The position numbers were made by a program, and so were the translations under genes. This document shows, one piece after another, positions 34,848-44,163 of a stretch of 52,464 nt of DNA. This DNA is from an uncultured Geobacteraceae bacterium (lineage in GTDB: Bacteria; Desulfobacterota; Desulfuromonadia; Geobacterales; Pseudopelobacteraceae). The stretch is from NCBI GenBank assembly GCA_903875605.1, contig CAIQWT010000098.1:1-52464 (forward strand), written 5' to 3'. Below the pieces are notes generated by a model. It saw only the letters and a list, made by a program, of their open reading frames with translations, did no database searches and was not told the DNA's origin. Numbering within the stretch: the first letter of the stretch is position 1; every line of letters begins with the position of its first letter.

Positions 34848-37800
34848 ACTACCCCTCCATCCGCATTGAAGGTTCGATCCTCTCCCCTGACATTCTTGAA
34901 AAGCTCGATGATGCCAACGGTCAGCGCCCTGTCGATTTTGGACTGGAAGCGACAAGCAAGGTAAAAGACGAGATTGCCCGGGCGTGGGCCGATGCCCAGG
35001 ACTACTGGCGCATCTACAATCGCAAGCTGGAAACCCTCAAAGAAGACTCTCCCGCCACGACCGAAACCCGCAACCTATGGATTGTTCCGCTGCTGGGACT
35101 ACTCGGTTATCAGCTTGAATATGAGGCCAAGAGCATTGAGCTGAACAGCAAGCTCTATCCGATATCCCACCGCGTCACTAATCGTGGCAATGCAGCCATC
35201 CATATCAGTGGCAGTCGCGAACCGGCCGGTTTGGATCGTAAGCCAGAGAAGGTCGCACTGAAGATGTCGGCCCATGCCATGATGCAGGAGTACTTAAATC
35301 TCACTGAACAGCTCTATGGCATGGTCACCAATGGCAGGTTATTGCGTCTGTTGCGGGACAGTTCACGCTTGGTGAAACTCACTTACTTGGAGTTCGATCT
35401 TGATCGAATCTTCACGGATGGTCTTTTTGCCGACTTTGCTATCCTTTATCGGCTTCTGCATGTTACCCGCTTGCCAGCGCTGTTGGATAACTCAGCTGAC
35501 AGCATCATCGAACGCTACCACCAGGATTCTCTTGATTCCGGTGCTCGTATTCGCGATGGACTGAGCAAGGCTGTAGAAAATGCCATCCGCACCTTTGCCA
35601 ACGGCTTTTTGATGCACCCCAACAACACAGAGTTGATGGACGAGATCAATTCCGGCAAACTTGAGCCTTTAGAATACTATCACTACCTGCTTCGGCTAAT
35701 TTATCGCCTCCTCTTCCTGATGGTCATTGAAGAGCGCAATCTTATCTATCCGCTCTCACAAGTTGCTGCCAAGCGTGATATCTACGATCGCTATTACAGC
35801 CTGATGCGACTGCGCCGTCTTTCTGAGAAGCGCTATCTGGCAGACAAGCGGCATGATGACCACTGGCTGGCGTTGCTGGCAACCTTCAATCTTTTTGAGG
35901 ATGGCGGCCCTGGCAGTAAGCTTGGTATTGCACCACTGGCGGGTGACCTGTTCCGATTCGATGCTATCGGCCCTTTTGTCCGCTGTGCACTTGATAACGA
36001 AACCCTGCTGCATTGTCTCCGATCCTTGAGTCTCTATGAAAACCCGAATAATGGTCAAGTTATTAGGGTCAACTACGCGGCCCTCAATGTGGAGGAGTTT
36101 GGTTCAGTCTACGAAGGGCTATTGGAATACGAGCCGGTATTTATCCGCACTGACAGTTCGGTTGAATTTGCTTTTGCACGTGGTGATGAACGTGCTGCCA
36201 CAGGTTCGCATTACACACCAGATGATTTGGTGCAGCCGCTGATTAAGCACTCCCTCGATTACCTGATTGCTGGCAAGCTGAAGGAAGCTGATCCGGAGAA
36301 GGCACTGCTGTCACTGCGCGTGGCAGATATCTCCTGTGGTTCAGGACATATCTTGCTTGCCGCAGCTCGTCGCATTGCCACCGAATTGGCCGTTGTACGG
36401 ACTGGTGAAGAACAACCATCACCGATTGCCTTCCGCACTGCCGTTCGCGATGTAATCTGCAACTGCATCTATGGCGTGGACCTGAATCCGCTGGCTGTGG
36501 AGTTGTGCAAGGTTGCCCTCTGGCTGGAGGCTCACATCCCCGGACAACCACTCAACTTCCTCGATCATCACATCAAGTGCGGCAACGCCATTGTTGGTTT
36601 TGCTCGACGGGATGAACTGGAACGTGGAGTGCCTGATGAAGCATTTGCCACCATGCCGGGGGATGACAAGGAAATTGCAGCAAGCTTCCGCAAACGAAAT
36701 AAAGAAGAACGTCAGATTCACGAGAAACAGCTCGTCAAGCAGGAGAGCCTTTCCTTTTCACCTGAAGTTGAGAAACACTTGTCCGAAGTGCTGAATGGAT
36801 GGCGTTCTATTGCTGCTCTGCCTGAGCGAACCCCCTCCGAGATTGATTCCAAGAAAAAGCGTTACCAGGAGTTTGCTGGCAGTCAGGATTCTTGGTTACT
36901 GAGCCAGATTGCTGCTATTCCTGTTGCCCAATTTTATATTGAAAAGATCAAAGAAAACCAGCCCAAGCTAATTACTGACGAGGAATACCATAGTTATCTG
37001 GCTGGTAAGCGCCACCCTCAGGGGCAGGCCACCGCTATGGCATGGGCGCTGTCGAATCGAAAACGTTTCTTCCACTGGTTTCTGGAGTTTCCTGAGATCA
37101 TCGAACAAGGCGGCTTTGATTGCATTCTTGGAAATCCTCCGTATCTTGGTGGTCAAAAGTTGAGTGGGACGTATGGTGATGGCTTCTTGCGGTATGCTCG
37201 TTGGGAATTTTTTCCTGCTCAAGGTTGGGCTGACTTAGTCACATATTTTGTCAGAAGAATTTATGAATTACTTCGCCCTGGAGGTTTTTTTTCAATCATT
37301 ACGACGAATACAGTTGCACAGGGTGACACACGTGAAGGTGGCCTAGAAGTTGTTTGTCGTAACGGGAATATTGTTTTTGCTAACAGATCAGTTGCCTGGC
37401 CAGGAGCTGCTGCTGTTAGAGTTTCGCTTCTCGGTGTTGTAAAAGGTGAATGGCAAAACAGGCGTTATCTTGATGGAATTCCAGTTACCTCAATTGGGTC
37501 AGCCTTTAATGATAACCAAGATGAAATAAATCCTACGGATTTAATTGAAAATAAAGATCGCTGCTTTAAAGGGTTCGAGCCGAACGGAGAGGGTTTTATA
37601 CTCTCCAATAGTGAGGCTATATCACTAATATCAACAGATGAAAACTCAAAAAAGGTTATTTTTAAATATCAAAGCGGGCGAGATATTAACAAATCACCAC
37701 TCCAAACATCAGATAGATCCATAATATATTTCGACGAAATGGAATACTCAAAAGCATCCGAATATACAGGCGCATTCTCAGTGATCGAAGAAAGAGTGAA

Positions 37801-38629
37801 GCCTGAAAGACTAAAAAAAGATGCCAATAAATATCCGAGAATGGTTAATGAATGGTGGAAGTTTTGGATAAATAAAAAAGAGTTAAGAGATCAACTGGTA
37901 AATTTGGAAAGGGTGCTCTGTCAATGTAGAACATCTAAAACACATGCTTTCGTGTTTTGTAATACAGACCAGTTATTTTCAACTGAAGTGATTGTTGTTA
38001 CAGATTCAAGGTATTGTACTTTTGCTATATTACAATCATCATTACATGAAATTTGGACATGGCGTTATTGTTCAACGTTCAAGGGCGACCGACGTTATTC
38101 TCCGACCGATTGTTTTATAAACTATCCTTTTCCTAATCAAACAAAGGAATTGATCAGTGAAATTGGCGAGCGTTACCACGAATACCGCCGTACACTAATG
38201 CTCCGTCTCTGGCTTGGTCTAACAGACATCTATAACCTTTTCCACAATCGCGACCTAGCACCCGCTATCGTCGCCAAGGTCAGCGGTAAACCTGACGAAG
38301 CTGAAGCCGGATACCAGGGCATCCTCGAACTCCGCAAACTTCACCGCGAACTGGACGAAGCCGTCCTCGCCGCCTACGGCTGGACCGACCTCAACCTCGG
38401 ACACGACTTCCACGAAGTCGAAACCCTCCCCGAAAATGACCGTGTCCGCTACACCATCTCCCCCGAAGCCCGCAAGGAACTCCTGAAACGCCTTCTCGCC
38501 CTCAACCACCAGCGGGCTGCTGAGGAAGAGGCAAAGAAGCCGGTGAAGGCTGATAAATCTAGTAAAGGTAAAGCTGCGAAGGCGAAGAAATCAACTGAGG
38601 ATGAAAAGCAACTTGGGTTAGGAGTTTAG
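34844..38629 (+). CDS. Large N6-adenine DNA methyltransferase (Eco57I/BREX/DISARM MI type)
   Basis: The 1261-residue protein overlaps the SNF2 stop by ATGA. Residues 1-450 form a helical N-terminal region. The methylase core has the SAM motif ADISCGSGHILLAAARRIA (about 495), YGVDLNPLAVELCKVALWLE and catalytic motif ILGNPPYLGG (about 763). Recognition sequence follows, then a lysine-rich tail (about 1230-1261). The size matches the large adenine methylases of DISARM class 1 and BREX, which mark host DNA. From about 37130 to 38130 the composition shifts to AT-rich (18 and 21 G+C in two 60-base blocks at 37621 and 37801, against 41 at 38341), suggesting an exchanged recognition domain. Confidence 0.88.
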   Translation: MNYPSIRIEGSILSPDILEKLDDANGQRPVDFGLEATSKVKDEIARAWADAQDYWRIYNRKLETLKEDSPATTETRNLWIVPLLGLLGYQLEYEAKSIELNSKLYPISHRVTNRGNAAIHISGSREPAGLDRKPEKVALKMSAHAMMQEYLNLTEQLYGMVTNGRLLRLLRDSSRLVKLTYLEFDLDRIFTDGLFADFAILYRLLHVTRLPALLDNSADSIIERYHQDSLDSGARIRDGLSKAVENAIRTFANGFLMHPNNTELMDEINSGKLEPLEYYHYLLRLIYRLLFLMVIEERNLIYPLSQVAAKRDIYDRYYSLMRLRRLSEKRYLADKRHDDHWLALLATFNLFEDGGPGSKLGIAPLAGDLFRFDAIGPFVRCALDNETLLHCLRSLSLYENPNNGQVIRVNYAALNVEEFGSVYEGLLEYEPVFIRTDSSVEFAFARGDERAATGSHYTPDDLVQPLIKHSLDYLIAGKLKEADPEKALLSLRVADISCGSGHILLAAARRIATELAVVRTGEEQPSPIAFRTAVRDVICNCIYGVDLNPLAVELCKVALWLEAHIPGQPLNFLDHHIKCGNAIVGFARRDELERGVPDEAFATMPGDDKEIAASFRKRNKEERQIHEKQLVKQESLSFSPEVEKHLSEVLNGWRSIAALPERTPSEIDSKKKRYQEFAGSQDSWLLSQIAAIPVAQFYIEKIKENQPKLITDEEYHSYLAGKRHPQGQATAMAWALSNRKRFFHWFLEFPEIIEQGGFDCILGNPPYLGGQKLSGTYGDGFLRYARWEFFPAQGWADLVTYFVRRIYELLRPGGFFSIITTNTVAQGDTREGGLEVVCRNGNIVFANRSVAWPGAAAVRVSLLGVVKGEWQNRRYLDGIPVTSIGSAFNDNQDEINPTDLIENKDRCFKGFEPNGEGFILSNSEAISLISTDENSKKVIFKYQSGRDINKSPLQTSDRSIIYFDEMEYSKASEYTGAFSVIEERVKPERLKKDANKYPRMVNEWWKFWINKKELRDQLVNLERVLCQCRTSKTHAFVFCNTDQLFSTEVIVVTDSRYCTFAILQSSLHEIWTWRYCSTFKGDRRYSPTDCFINYPFPNQTKELISEIGERYHEYRRTLMLRLWLGLTDIYNLFHNRDLAPAIVAKVSGKPDEAEAGYQGILELRKLHRELDEAVLAAYGWTDLNLGHDFHEVETLPENDRVRYTISPEARKELLKRLLALNHQRAAEEEAKKPVKADKSSKGKAAKAKKSTEDEKQLGLGV

Positions 38630-38649
38630 AAGCACTTATTGGGGACTTT

Positions 38650-39264
38650 ATGAATTACGGTGAAACTCTTGTTTATTGGTATTTACGTTTGAACGGATTC
38701 TTCCCTTTAGTAGATTTCGTTCTTCATCGTCATGACGAAACCATCACCCATTCAGCAGATTGCGATGTCCTTGCCGTTCGGCATCCACATGCCTATGAAG
38801 TTATCGGCGGACAGACGACAGACTGGGACCCAAAATTATCAGCAATGGGAATTAGCCTCTGTGACCGAATTATCGGTATTATTGTCGAAGTCAAAACCGG
38901 GCATGATTCGACTGATAGTCGAGAGAATATAAGAAGGTCTTTCGGTAATAATCGGACAAGGTATGCAGTTCAACGTCTTGGCTTCTGGCCGCAGGAAAAT
39001 ACAGCACACATTGCAGACGTTTTGAACACTGAAGTCCGTTATCAAGATGATACCTTTCAGGTCTTCAAGGTTCTTGTGGCAGACAACTTGCCACCAGTTG
39101 AACAGCCAGAAAAATGGAAACAGTTGAGCTTGAAAAATGTTGAGAAGTTTATTGTTGAACGGTTCAAGAAATACCAGGATCAAAAACACCCTGATCGGCT
39201 ACGCTTTCCATCTGATCTGATGCAGTACATGATTTGGAAAGAAGCTCACAGTGAAAATCGCTAA
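38650..39264 (+). CDS. PD-(D/E)xK-like nuclease domain protein
   Basis: The 204-residue protein starts 20 bases after the methylase stop, behind GGGG. It has the fold pattern YGETLVYWYLRLNGFF (helix), then ADCDVLAVR (metal-binding Asp on a strand) and IIGIIVEVKTG (ExK on the next strand, about residue 80). This is the usual D-E-x-K arrangement of restriction-endonuclease-like folds. The rest is unrecognised. Position after the methylase suggests that it is the cutting partner of the helicase/methylase set, which is inference. It precedes the CBASS genes by about 90 bases. Confidence 0.6.
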   Translation: MNYGETLVYWYLRLNGFFPLVDFVLHRHDETITHSADCDVLAVRHPHAYEVIGGQTTDWDPKLSAMGISLCDRIIGIIVEVKTGHDSTDSRENIRRSFGNNRTRYAVQRLGFWPQENTAHIADVLNTEVRYQDDTFQVFKVLVADNLPPVEQPEKWKQLSLKNVEKFIVERFKKYQDQKHPDRLRFPSDLMQYMIWKEAHSENR

Positions 39265-39356
39265 GTCACTTGAAATAGGCAGCAAAAAAGAGGAATGACT
39301 TATTATGTCTCATATTGATGATATAGAAGGGTAAATAATTATTTGAGGGGTTGTTT

Positions 39357-40418
39357 ATGGCTGACGTTCAGAAGTATTTCGAAAAATTCCACGAAACGAT
39401 CAAGTTGAAACGATTTGAACACAACAGCACCTTGGTAGAGAAGAGGGACATAATCCTCAACAAACTTGCTACTGGGTTGAAAAAAAATTTCGAGGAGAAG
39501 GATGAACCGGTTCCCAAATATGACTGGTTTAATCAGGGCAGTTACGAGATGGGAACCGGCATCAAACCGATCAACGGCGATTATGATATCGATGTCGGAA
39601 TCTCATTCAAGGTTGCGAAGGATGATTATTCTGACCCGGTAGAGGTTAAAAAATGGGTTTATGATGCATTAAATGGTCACACAAAGCGTATTGAGATGAG
39701 GCGACCCTGCGTGACCGTCTATTACCAGAAAGAAGGAGAATCTGAATTCCATGTCGATTTAGCTGTCTATTCTGACGCGGAATGCAACTCAGACGGAAAA
39801 AAGTACCTGGCGAAAGGCAAACTCAACTCCTCATCAGACCTTAAGACTTGGGATCACTCCGAACCATGTAAATTAACAGACCTTATCAATGACCATTTGT
39901 CAGGGGATGACCACAAGCAGTTTATCCGGATAATCAGGTGCCTAAAGAGGTGGAAAGATAAGAATTTTAAAATAGACGGTAACGCTGCACCTGTAGGAAT
40001 CGGGTTGACCATCGCTTCTTATGATTACTTCATTGCGAAGAAAGATTTAGTCGATGCTTTTGCCAGCAAATACAAATACAGCGATTTGGTAGCGTTAAAT
40101 AATGTCGTAAGCAGGATGATAAACGGCTTTTCTACCTACTATGATGCGGATAAGACATCGGAACGGCTGAAGTCATTTCTGCCAGTTGCCCCGCGTTGTG
40201 ACGTTTTTGAAAAAATGACAGATATGCAGATGGCAGATTTCAAAACACAGCTTAATACTCTGTTGGATTCGCTGAATTTAGCTGAGAAAGAAGTTGACCC
40301 GGTAACGGCATGTGAAACGCTACAAAAGATTTTTGGGGATGACTTCCCTGTTCCTGAGAAGTCGGATACAGCTCAAAAAAAAGGACCAGCAATAATTACA
40401 TCCAGTTCATCGGCTTAA
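39357..40418 (+). CDS. CBASS CD-NTase (cGAS/DncV-like nucleotidyltransferase)
   Basis: The protein has 353 residues from ATG 39357 behind GAGGGG; a TTG six bases earlier is less likely. The nucleotidyltransferase motif is FNQGSYEMGTGIKP (about 60) with the metal acids in NGDYDIDVGISF (about 75) and the third Asp in EFHVDLAVY (about 132). It makes a cyclic oligonucleotide after phage infection. The Ser-rich C-terminal tail ending ITSSSSA fits a tail that Cap2 can join to a target. Gene order with Cap2, Cap3 and Cap5 defines a type II CBASS. The product is not readable; Cap5 in other bacteria responds to cyclic dinucleotides. Confidence 0.85.
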   Translation: MADVQKYFEKFHETIKLKRFEHNSTLVEKRDIILNKLATGLKKNFEEKDEPVPKYDWFNQGSYEMGTGIKPINGDYDIDVGISFKVAKDDYSDPVEVKKWVYDALNGHTKRIEMRRPCVTVYYQKEGESEFHVDLAVYSDAECNSDGKKYLAKGKLNSSSDLKTWDHSEPCKLTDLINDHLSGDDHKQFIRIIRCLKRWKDKNFKIDGNAAPVGIGLTIASYDYFIAKKDLVDAFASKYKYSDLVALNNVVSRMINGFSTYYDADKTSERLKSFLPVAPRCDVFEKMTDMQMADFKTQLNTLLDSLNLAEKEVDPVTACETLQKIFGDDFPVPEKSDTAQKKGPAIITSSSSA

Positions 40419-40419
40419 G

Positions 40420-42144
40420 ATGAGCGCTATTAGATCGAGAATTTTCGAAGCGCTGTCTTCGAGTTCTGTTGTTAAGTCCATAACAGAACTTCATAAAAAA
40501 CAATTATCAGCGGATTGGGCTAAGGATCGCGGCATTACTGAAGCATATCAACTCGAAGTAGAGTTTAATGGTAATGCCATCACCCTTGTCTTTGGCATTA
40601 AGAATACATTTCCGTTATCGCTCCCCTGCATTTTTTTGAAGCCTTGGGATTGTTTCGGAATCATCCCTCACGTTGATAGTGACGGGTATATTTGTTTTGC
40701 CCAAGAGGAAGGACTGTTGCTTATATCTGCCAATATCGAAGGTATTGTAGAGGAGTCTCTGTCAAGAGCACTCAATGCGCTTAAAGAAGGTATTTCAGGA
40801 AGGAATCATCTGGATTTTCTGGATGAATTTGGGGCTTATTGGGATCGCCAGTTTCAAATCAAAACGATTAATTCTTTTGTGGCACCATCCGATAACGTGA
40901 AAGCAATCAAGATTGTGAAGAACGAAAAATGGAATCTTCTCGATGAGGTGAACGATTTCAGGAAATTCTTCAACGTCCCAATTTATAAGAAAATTGAGAC
41001 CGTCAATGCTGCCCATGGAATATATATACCTCTGAAAAGGGGAACTGTTCTAATACCTCCTCACCCTGATAATCTCTGGTCACTGTCTGAAATACGCCAA
41101 CTGGTTTTCAATAACATCGATGATTCGCAACGTCCTGTGCTTGAATCCCTGCTGAAGAAATCAAAGAATAATGAGGTATTGTTATTTTCATTGCCGCGAT
41201 TGTCTGCCGGGGAGACCTTGTTCTGTATCAGATTTCAAGGTATCCCCAATGAACGACATCCTTTGCTCGATGGAGGACGAGCTAGTAATATTATCCCTAT
41301 GGTTGTGAAGCGGTACGACAAGGAACATATGTTGCCTCGTGGCGGAAGCACCAACAATTTCCGGTCAAAACGAGTCCTGTTGCTGGGATGTGGTTCTGTT
41401 GGCGGATTTATCGCTACAGAACTTACTCGCGCTGGTATTTCAACTATGACCGTTGTTGATATGGATACTCTGAAGTACGAGAACATCTTCCGTCATGTCT
41501 TGGGCAGAAACCATATTAACAAACCAAAAGTTGAAGGAATCAAGAAGGATATCGAGGGAAGATTGCCCTTCACTACGATTACGGCTGTCAACAGGTCAAT
41601 ACGCGATGCACTCGAATCAAAGGATATTATTCTCGGAGAATATGATTTAATCATTTCAGCTCTTGGAAGTCCAACTTACGAACTTGCTTTTAACGAACAT
41701 ATTTGGCAGGCAGAAACTCCACCGGTAATATTCACGTGGCTTGAGCCTCATGGAATCGGTGGTCATGCATTATTGACGAATATGTGTTCCACAGATAAGG
41801 GTTGTTTGTCGTGCCTCTATGGAGAAGATGACAACGAAACCTACTGTCGTGCTGCATTTGCCGCCAAGAACCAGGTCTTCGCAAAAAATATAGATGGGTG
41901 CAGAAGCACCTTTACACCATTCAGTTCGTTAGATGCCGTCAAAACTTCAGAACTTGCAACCCGACTTGCCATTGAAACCCTGAACGGGGGGATATTGGCT
42001 AACGTGATTCGTTCATGGAGGGGTGATTCAAAGCAGTTTGTGAAGAACGGATTTGAATTATCAAAAAGATATCTTGGAACAAATGAGCATGTCCTCGAAA
42101 GCGATTCATTTATGAGAACTGAATGTAATGTTTGTGGCCGATAG
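40420..42144 (+). CDS. cap2: Cap2, fused E2-E1 ubiquitin-ligase-like protein of CBASS
   Basis: The 574-residue protein starts one base after the CD-NTase stop, so translation is coupled. The N-terminal E2-like domain holds HVDSDGYICF, with a Cys in the position of the E2 active site (about 90). The E1/ThiF domain has nucleotide-binding VLLLGCGSVGGFIATEL (about 322), TVVDMDTLKYENIFRH and a crossover-type Cys in DGCRSTFTPFSS (about 493). It ends CNVCGR, and other Cys pairs may hold zinc. In known type II CBASS, Cap2 joins the CD-NTase C-terminus to target proteins and so primes it. Its 3' end overlaps Cap3. Confidence 0.88.
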   Translation: MSAIRSRIFEALSSSSVVKSITELHKKQLSADWAKDRGITEAYQLEVEFNGNAITLVFGIKNTFPLSLPCIFLKPWDCFGIIPHVDSDGYICFAQEEGLLLISANIEGIVEESLSRALNALKEGISGRNHLDFLDEFGAYWDRQFQIKTINSFVAPSDNVKAIKIVKNEKWNLLDEVNDFRKFFNVPIYKKIETVNAAHGIYIPLKRGTVLIPPHPDNLWSLSEIRQLVFNNIDDSQRPVLESLLKKSKNNEVLLFSLPRLSAGETLFCIRFQGIPNERHPLLDGGRASNIIPMVVKRYDKEHMLPRGGSTNNFRSKRVLLLGCGSVGGFIATELTRAGISTMTVVDMDTLKYENIFRHVLGRNHINKPKVEGIKKDIEGRLPFTTITAVNRSIRDALESKDIILGEYDLIISALGSPTYELAFNEHIWQAETPPVIFTWLEPHGIGGHALLTNMCSTDKGCLSCLYGEDDNETYCRAAFAAKNQVFAKNIDGCRSTFTPFSSLDAVKTSELATRLAIETLNGGILANVIRSWRGDSKQFVKNGFELSKRYLGTNEHVLESDSFMRTECNVCGR

Positions 42145-42631
42145 CGTGAAGGACAACCAAATCGTTTATGTGCGTCCAAATGGTGGTCGCGTTTTAATTC
42201 CAGAAGACATCCTTGCGTCTATTTTTCCTTATGCTCAGGATTCGTGGAATAAGCCTGAATCCGGTGGCGTAATCATGGGACGATACATCAAGGATTCTGA
42301 AGATATCGTTGTAGACAAAATTACCTTGCCAATGCCAGGGGATAAATCAACGAGGTTTTCATTTTTCCGCAACAGGAAGTCTCATCAAAAGATTATAGAT
42401 CGGGAATGGGAAGCTAGTTGTTTTACATGTACGTATCTTGGCGAATGGCATACGCATCCTGAACCGAGTCCTACACCCTCTTTTGTTGATAAGAATGACT
42501 GGAAAAGAAAGATGAAGCAGGACGTTTTCGACAGTGACTATCTGTTCTTTATGATTGTAGGCACATCAGAGATTCGGTTGTGGGAAGGCAATAAGTATGT
42601 GAATTCGTTTACTACATTGAATAAGGTCTGA
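42128..42631 (+). CDS. cap3: Cap3, JAB/JAMM deconjugase of CBASS
   Basis: The 167-residue protein has the metalloprotease acid in PESGGVIMGRY (about 44). The zinc motif is EWHTHPEPSPTPSFVDKNDW (about 105), matching H-x-H-P, Ser and Asp of JAMM isopeptidases. Cap3 removes the CD-NTase from its conjugates and so opposes Cap2. The start is ATG 42128, inside the end of Cap2, or GTG 42146 just after its stop. Either way the two are tightly coupled. Confidence 0.88.
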   Translation: MFVADSVKDNQIVYVRPNGGRVLIPEDILASIFPYAQDSWNKPESGGVIMGRYIKDSEDIVVDKITLPMPGDKSTRFSFFRNRKSHQKIIDREWEASCFTCTYLGEWHTHPEPSPTPSFVDKNDWKRKMKQDVFDSDYLFFMIVGTSEIRLWEGNKYVNSFTTLNKV

Positions 42632-42643
42632 TTTGGAGAGTGC

Positions 42644-43822
42644 ATGGCTATAGAGGCTAATACAAAAAAAACTGGACGTGTTCAACCACCTTCAATGGTA
42701 CAGAAACAGCTGTGGGCAAAGGCCGCTGGAAGGTGTGAATTTCGTGGTTGTAATAAGATTCTGTATTCCGATAATTTGACCCAGTTGCGTGATAACCTGT
42801 CTATAATTTCGCATATTATCGCATATGAAAAAGATGGTCCTCGTGGAGATGCAATACTTTCAGAAAAGTTAAAGACCGATATTTCTAATTTGATGTTGAC
42901 CTGTAAAGACCACGGGAAAATCATCGATAGCTATGAATATATAGCGGCTTATCCTGTTGAGCTTTTGCGAGAATATAAGAAGGAACACGAAGACCGAATT
43001 AAGATTCTTACTGGGGTTCTTGAGAACTTCAAGACACATATATTGCTGTTTCTTATCCCTATTGGCGAGAGAACATTCAACATTGATCAATCACAAATTT
43101 TTCAGGCGATACAGCCGAAATACCCCTCTAGCGAGAATCCATATTCAATTGACCTATCAGAAGTATGCTACGCAGAAACGAAAGAAGGTTGGTCTTTTCT
43201 ATGCCAGACCATCAATCAGAAATTCAAAGACATCTTTAAAACCGGTGCAAACCGGCGGGATTTTAACCATATATCAGTTTTTGCTCTTGCACCAATCCCT
43301 TTGTTGGTCTTCCTTGGTAGCCTGATAGGAGATATTGACCATGTTGACTTGTATCACAAGCATCGAAGCACCGATAAATGGACATGGAAAGATACGTCTG
43401 AAGATGATGGAGAAGATTACTACCAAATTACTGGGCCGGAAAAACACAACACATCATCAAAAACAGCCTTAGCAATTTCTGTGAGTGGTGAGATCGATAA
43501 GACGAATATCCGTGGGATATTAGGCGCTGATTGTAATTTGTATGAAATTAAAGCGGCGAAACCCGGACTCGATTTCCTTTCAAGCAAGGCAAAGTTGTTG
43601 GCTTTTAGCTCTGCGTATAGAGAATTATTGAATGATATCCGTTGCGTAAATGGTCACTACAATGAAATTCATTTATTCAGCGCTGCTCCGCCACCTGTAG
43701 CAATTGAAAGTGGCCGCACAGTTCTGCCTAAATGTGACCCCCCTATTAAGGTCTATGATTTCATCGGCAAGGACGGCGGTTTCATCTACGCACTGACAAT
43801 AAATGAGCATTCAAAAGGATGA
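42644..43822 (+). CDS. cap5: Cap5, HNH-SAVED effector nuclease of CBASS
   Basis: The 392-residue protein has an N-terminal HNH nuclease (about 15-110): AAGRCEFRGCNKIL, ISHIIAYEKDG and LMLTCKDHGKIID. A SAVED domain (about 150-390) follows, with FALAPIPLLVFLGSLIGD, ALAISVSGEID and NEIHLFSAAPPPVAIESGRT. SAVED binds the cyclic nucleotide made by the CD-NTase and switches on DNA cutting, killing the infected cell. It follows Cap3 by 12 bases behind GGAGAG. All four type II core genes are therefore present and appear intact. Confidence 0.9.
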   Translation: MAIEANTKKTGRVQPPSMVQKQLWAKAAGRCEFRGCNKILYSDNLTQLRDNLSIISHIIAYEKDGPRGDAILSEKLKTDISNLMLTCKDHGKIIDSYEYIAAYPVELLREYKKEHEDRIKILTGVLENFKTHILLFLIPIGERTFNIDQSQIFQAIQPKYPSSENPYSIDLSEVCYAETKEGWSFLCQTINQKFKDIFKTGANRRDFNHISVFALAPIPLLVFLGSLIGDIDHVDLYHKHRSTDKWTWKDTSEDDGEDYYQITGPEKHNTSSKTALAISVSGEIDKTNIRGILGADCNLYEIKAAKPGLDFLSSKAKLLAFSSAYRELLNDIRCVNGHYNEIHLFSAAPPPVAIESGRTVLPKCDPPIKVYDFIGKDGGFIYALTINEHSKG

Positions 43823-43832
43823 GGTGACAGTG

Positions 43833-44114
43833 ATGGAGAACAATCCCAGGTTGTTTACTTTGATCAGGAAAATTGACCCTTCGGGAATTAGTGGCACTGG
43901 AAGGGTTCTTGATGGCGTGATTTTTCATACCGGACAGGTGGTGACTTGCTGGAGGAGTGATGTCAACATGAAGGGAATAGATACGGAGGGGTATAGTTCG
44001 TTAGGTATTTACCCGTCATTTGATGCATTCTTGCATGTTCATTTGAAACCACATCCTCCTGAAGCCTCAGAAGTTATTTTTCTAGATGGTAACGAACATA
44101 CATTAAACGACTGA
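43833..44114 (+). CDS. Small unknown protein following Cap5
   Basis: The 93-residue protein starts at ATG 43833, six bases after GAGGTG, ten bases beyond the Cap5 stop. It reads as a compact beta-rich fold: IDPSGISGTGRVLDGVIFHT, then GQVVTCWRSD and SLGIYPSFDAFLHVHLKPHP. Similar short proteins with a V-x-F-x-x-G-x-V-V-x-x-W pattern occur in defence regions, but I cannot name the family. Its tight spacing suggests cotranscription with CBASS. It could be an accessory, a regulator or an inhibitor of Cap5, or belong to the next gene pair. Confidence 0.6.
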   Translation: MENNPRLFTLIRKIDPSGISGTGRVLDGVIFHTGQVVTCWRSDVNMKGIDTEGYSSLGIYPSFDAFLHVHLKPHPPEASEVIFLDGNEHTLND

Positions 44115-44163
44115 TTTTGCTCAAATATTCAAATTTGAACGTCGTGCCTACCTGGGGAAATTC

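Noticed and set aside
39305-39334. Nine-codon frame MSHIDDIEG before the CD-NTase gene
   Set aside because: It has a GAGGAA-like site but is too short to support as a gene; chance is likely.
44128-44139. Palindrome TTCAAATTTGAA before the 546-residue gene
   Set aside because: It is short and AT-rich, so it is expected by chance; there is no promoter context.
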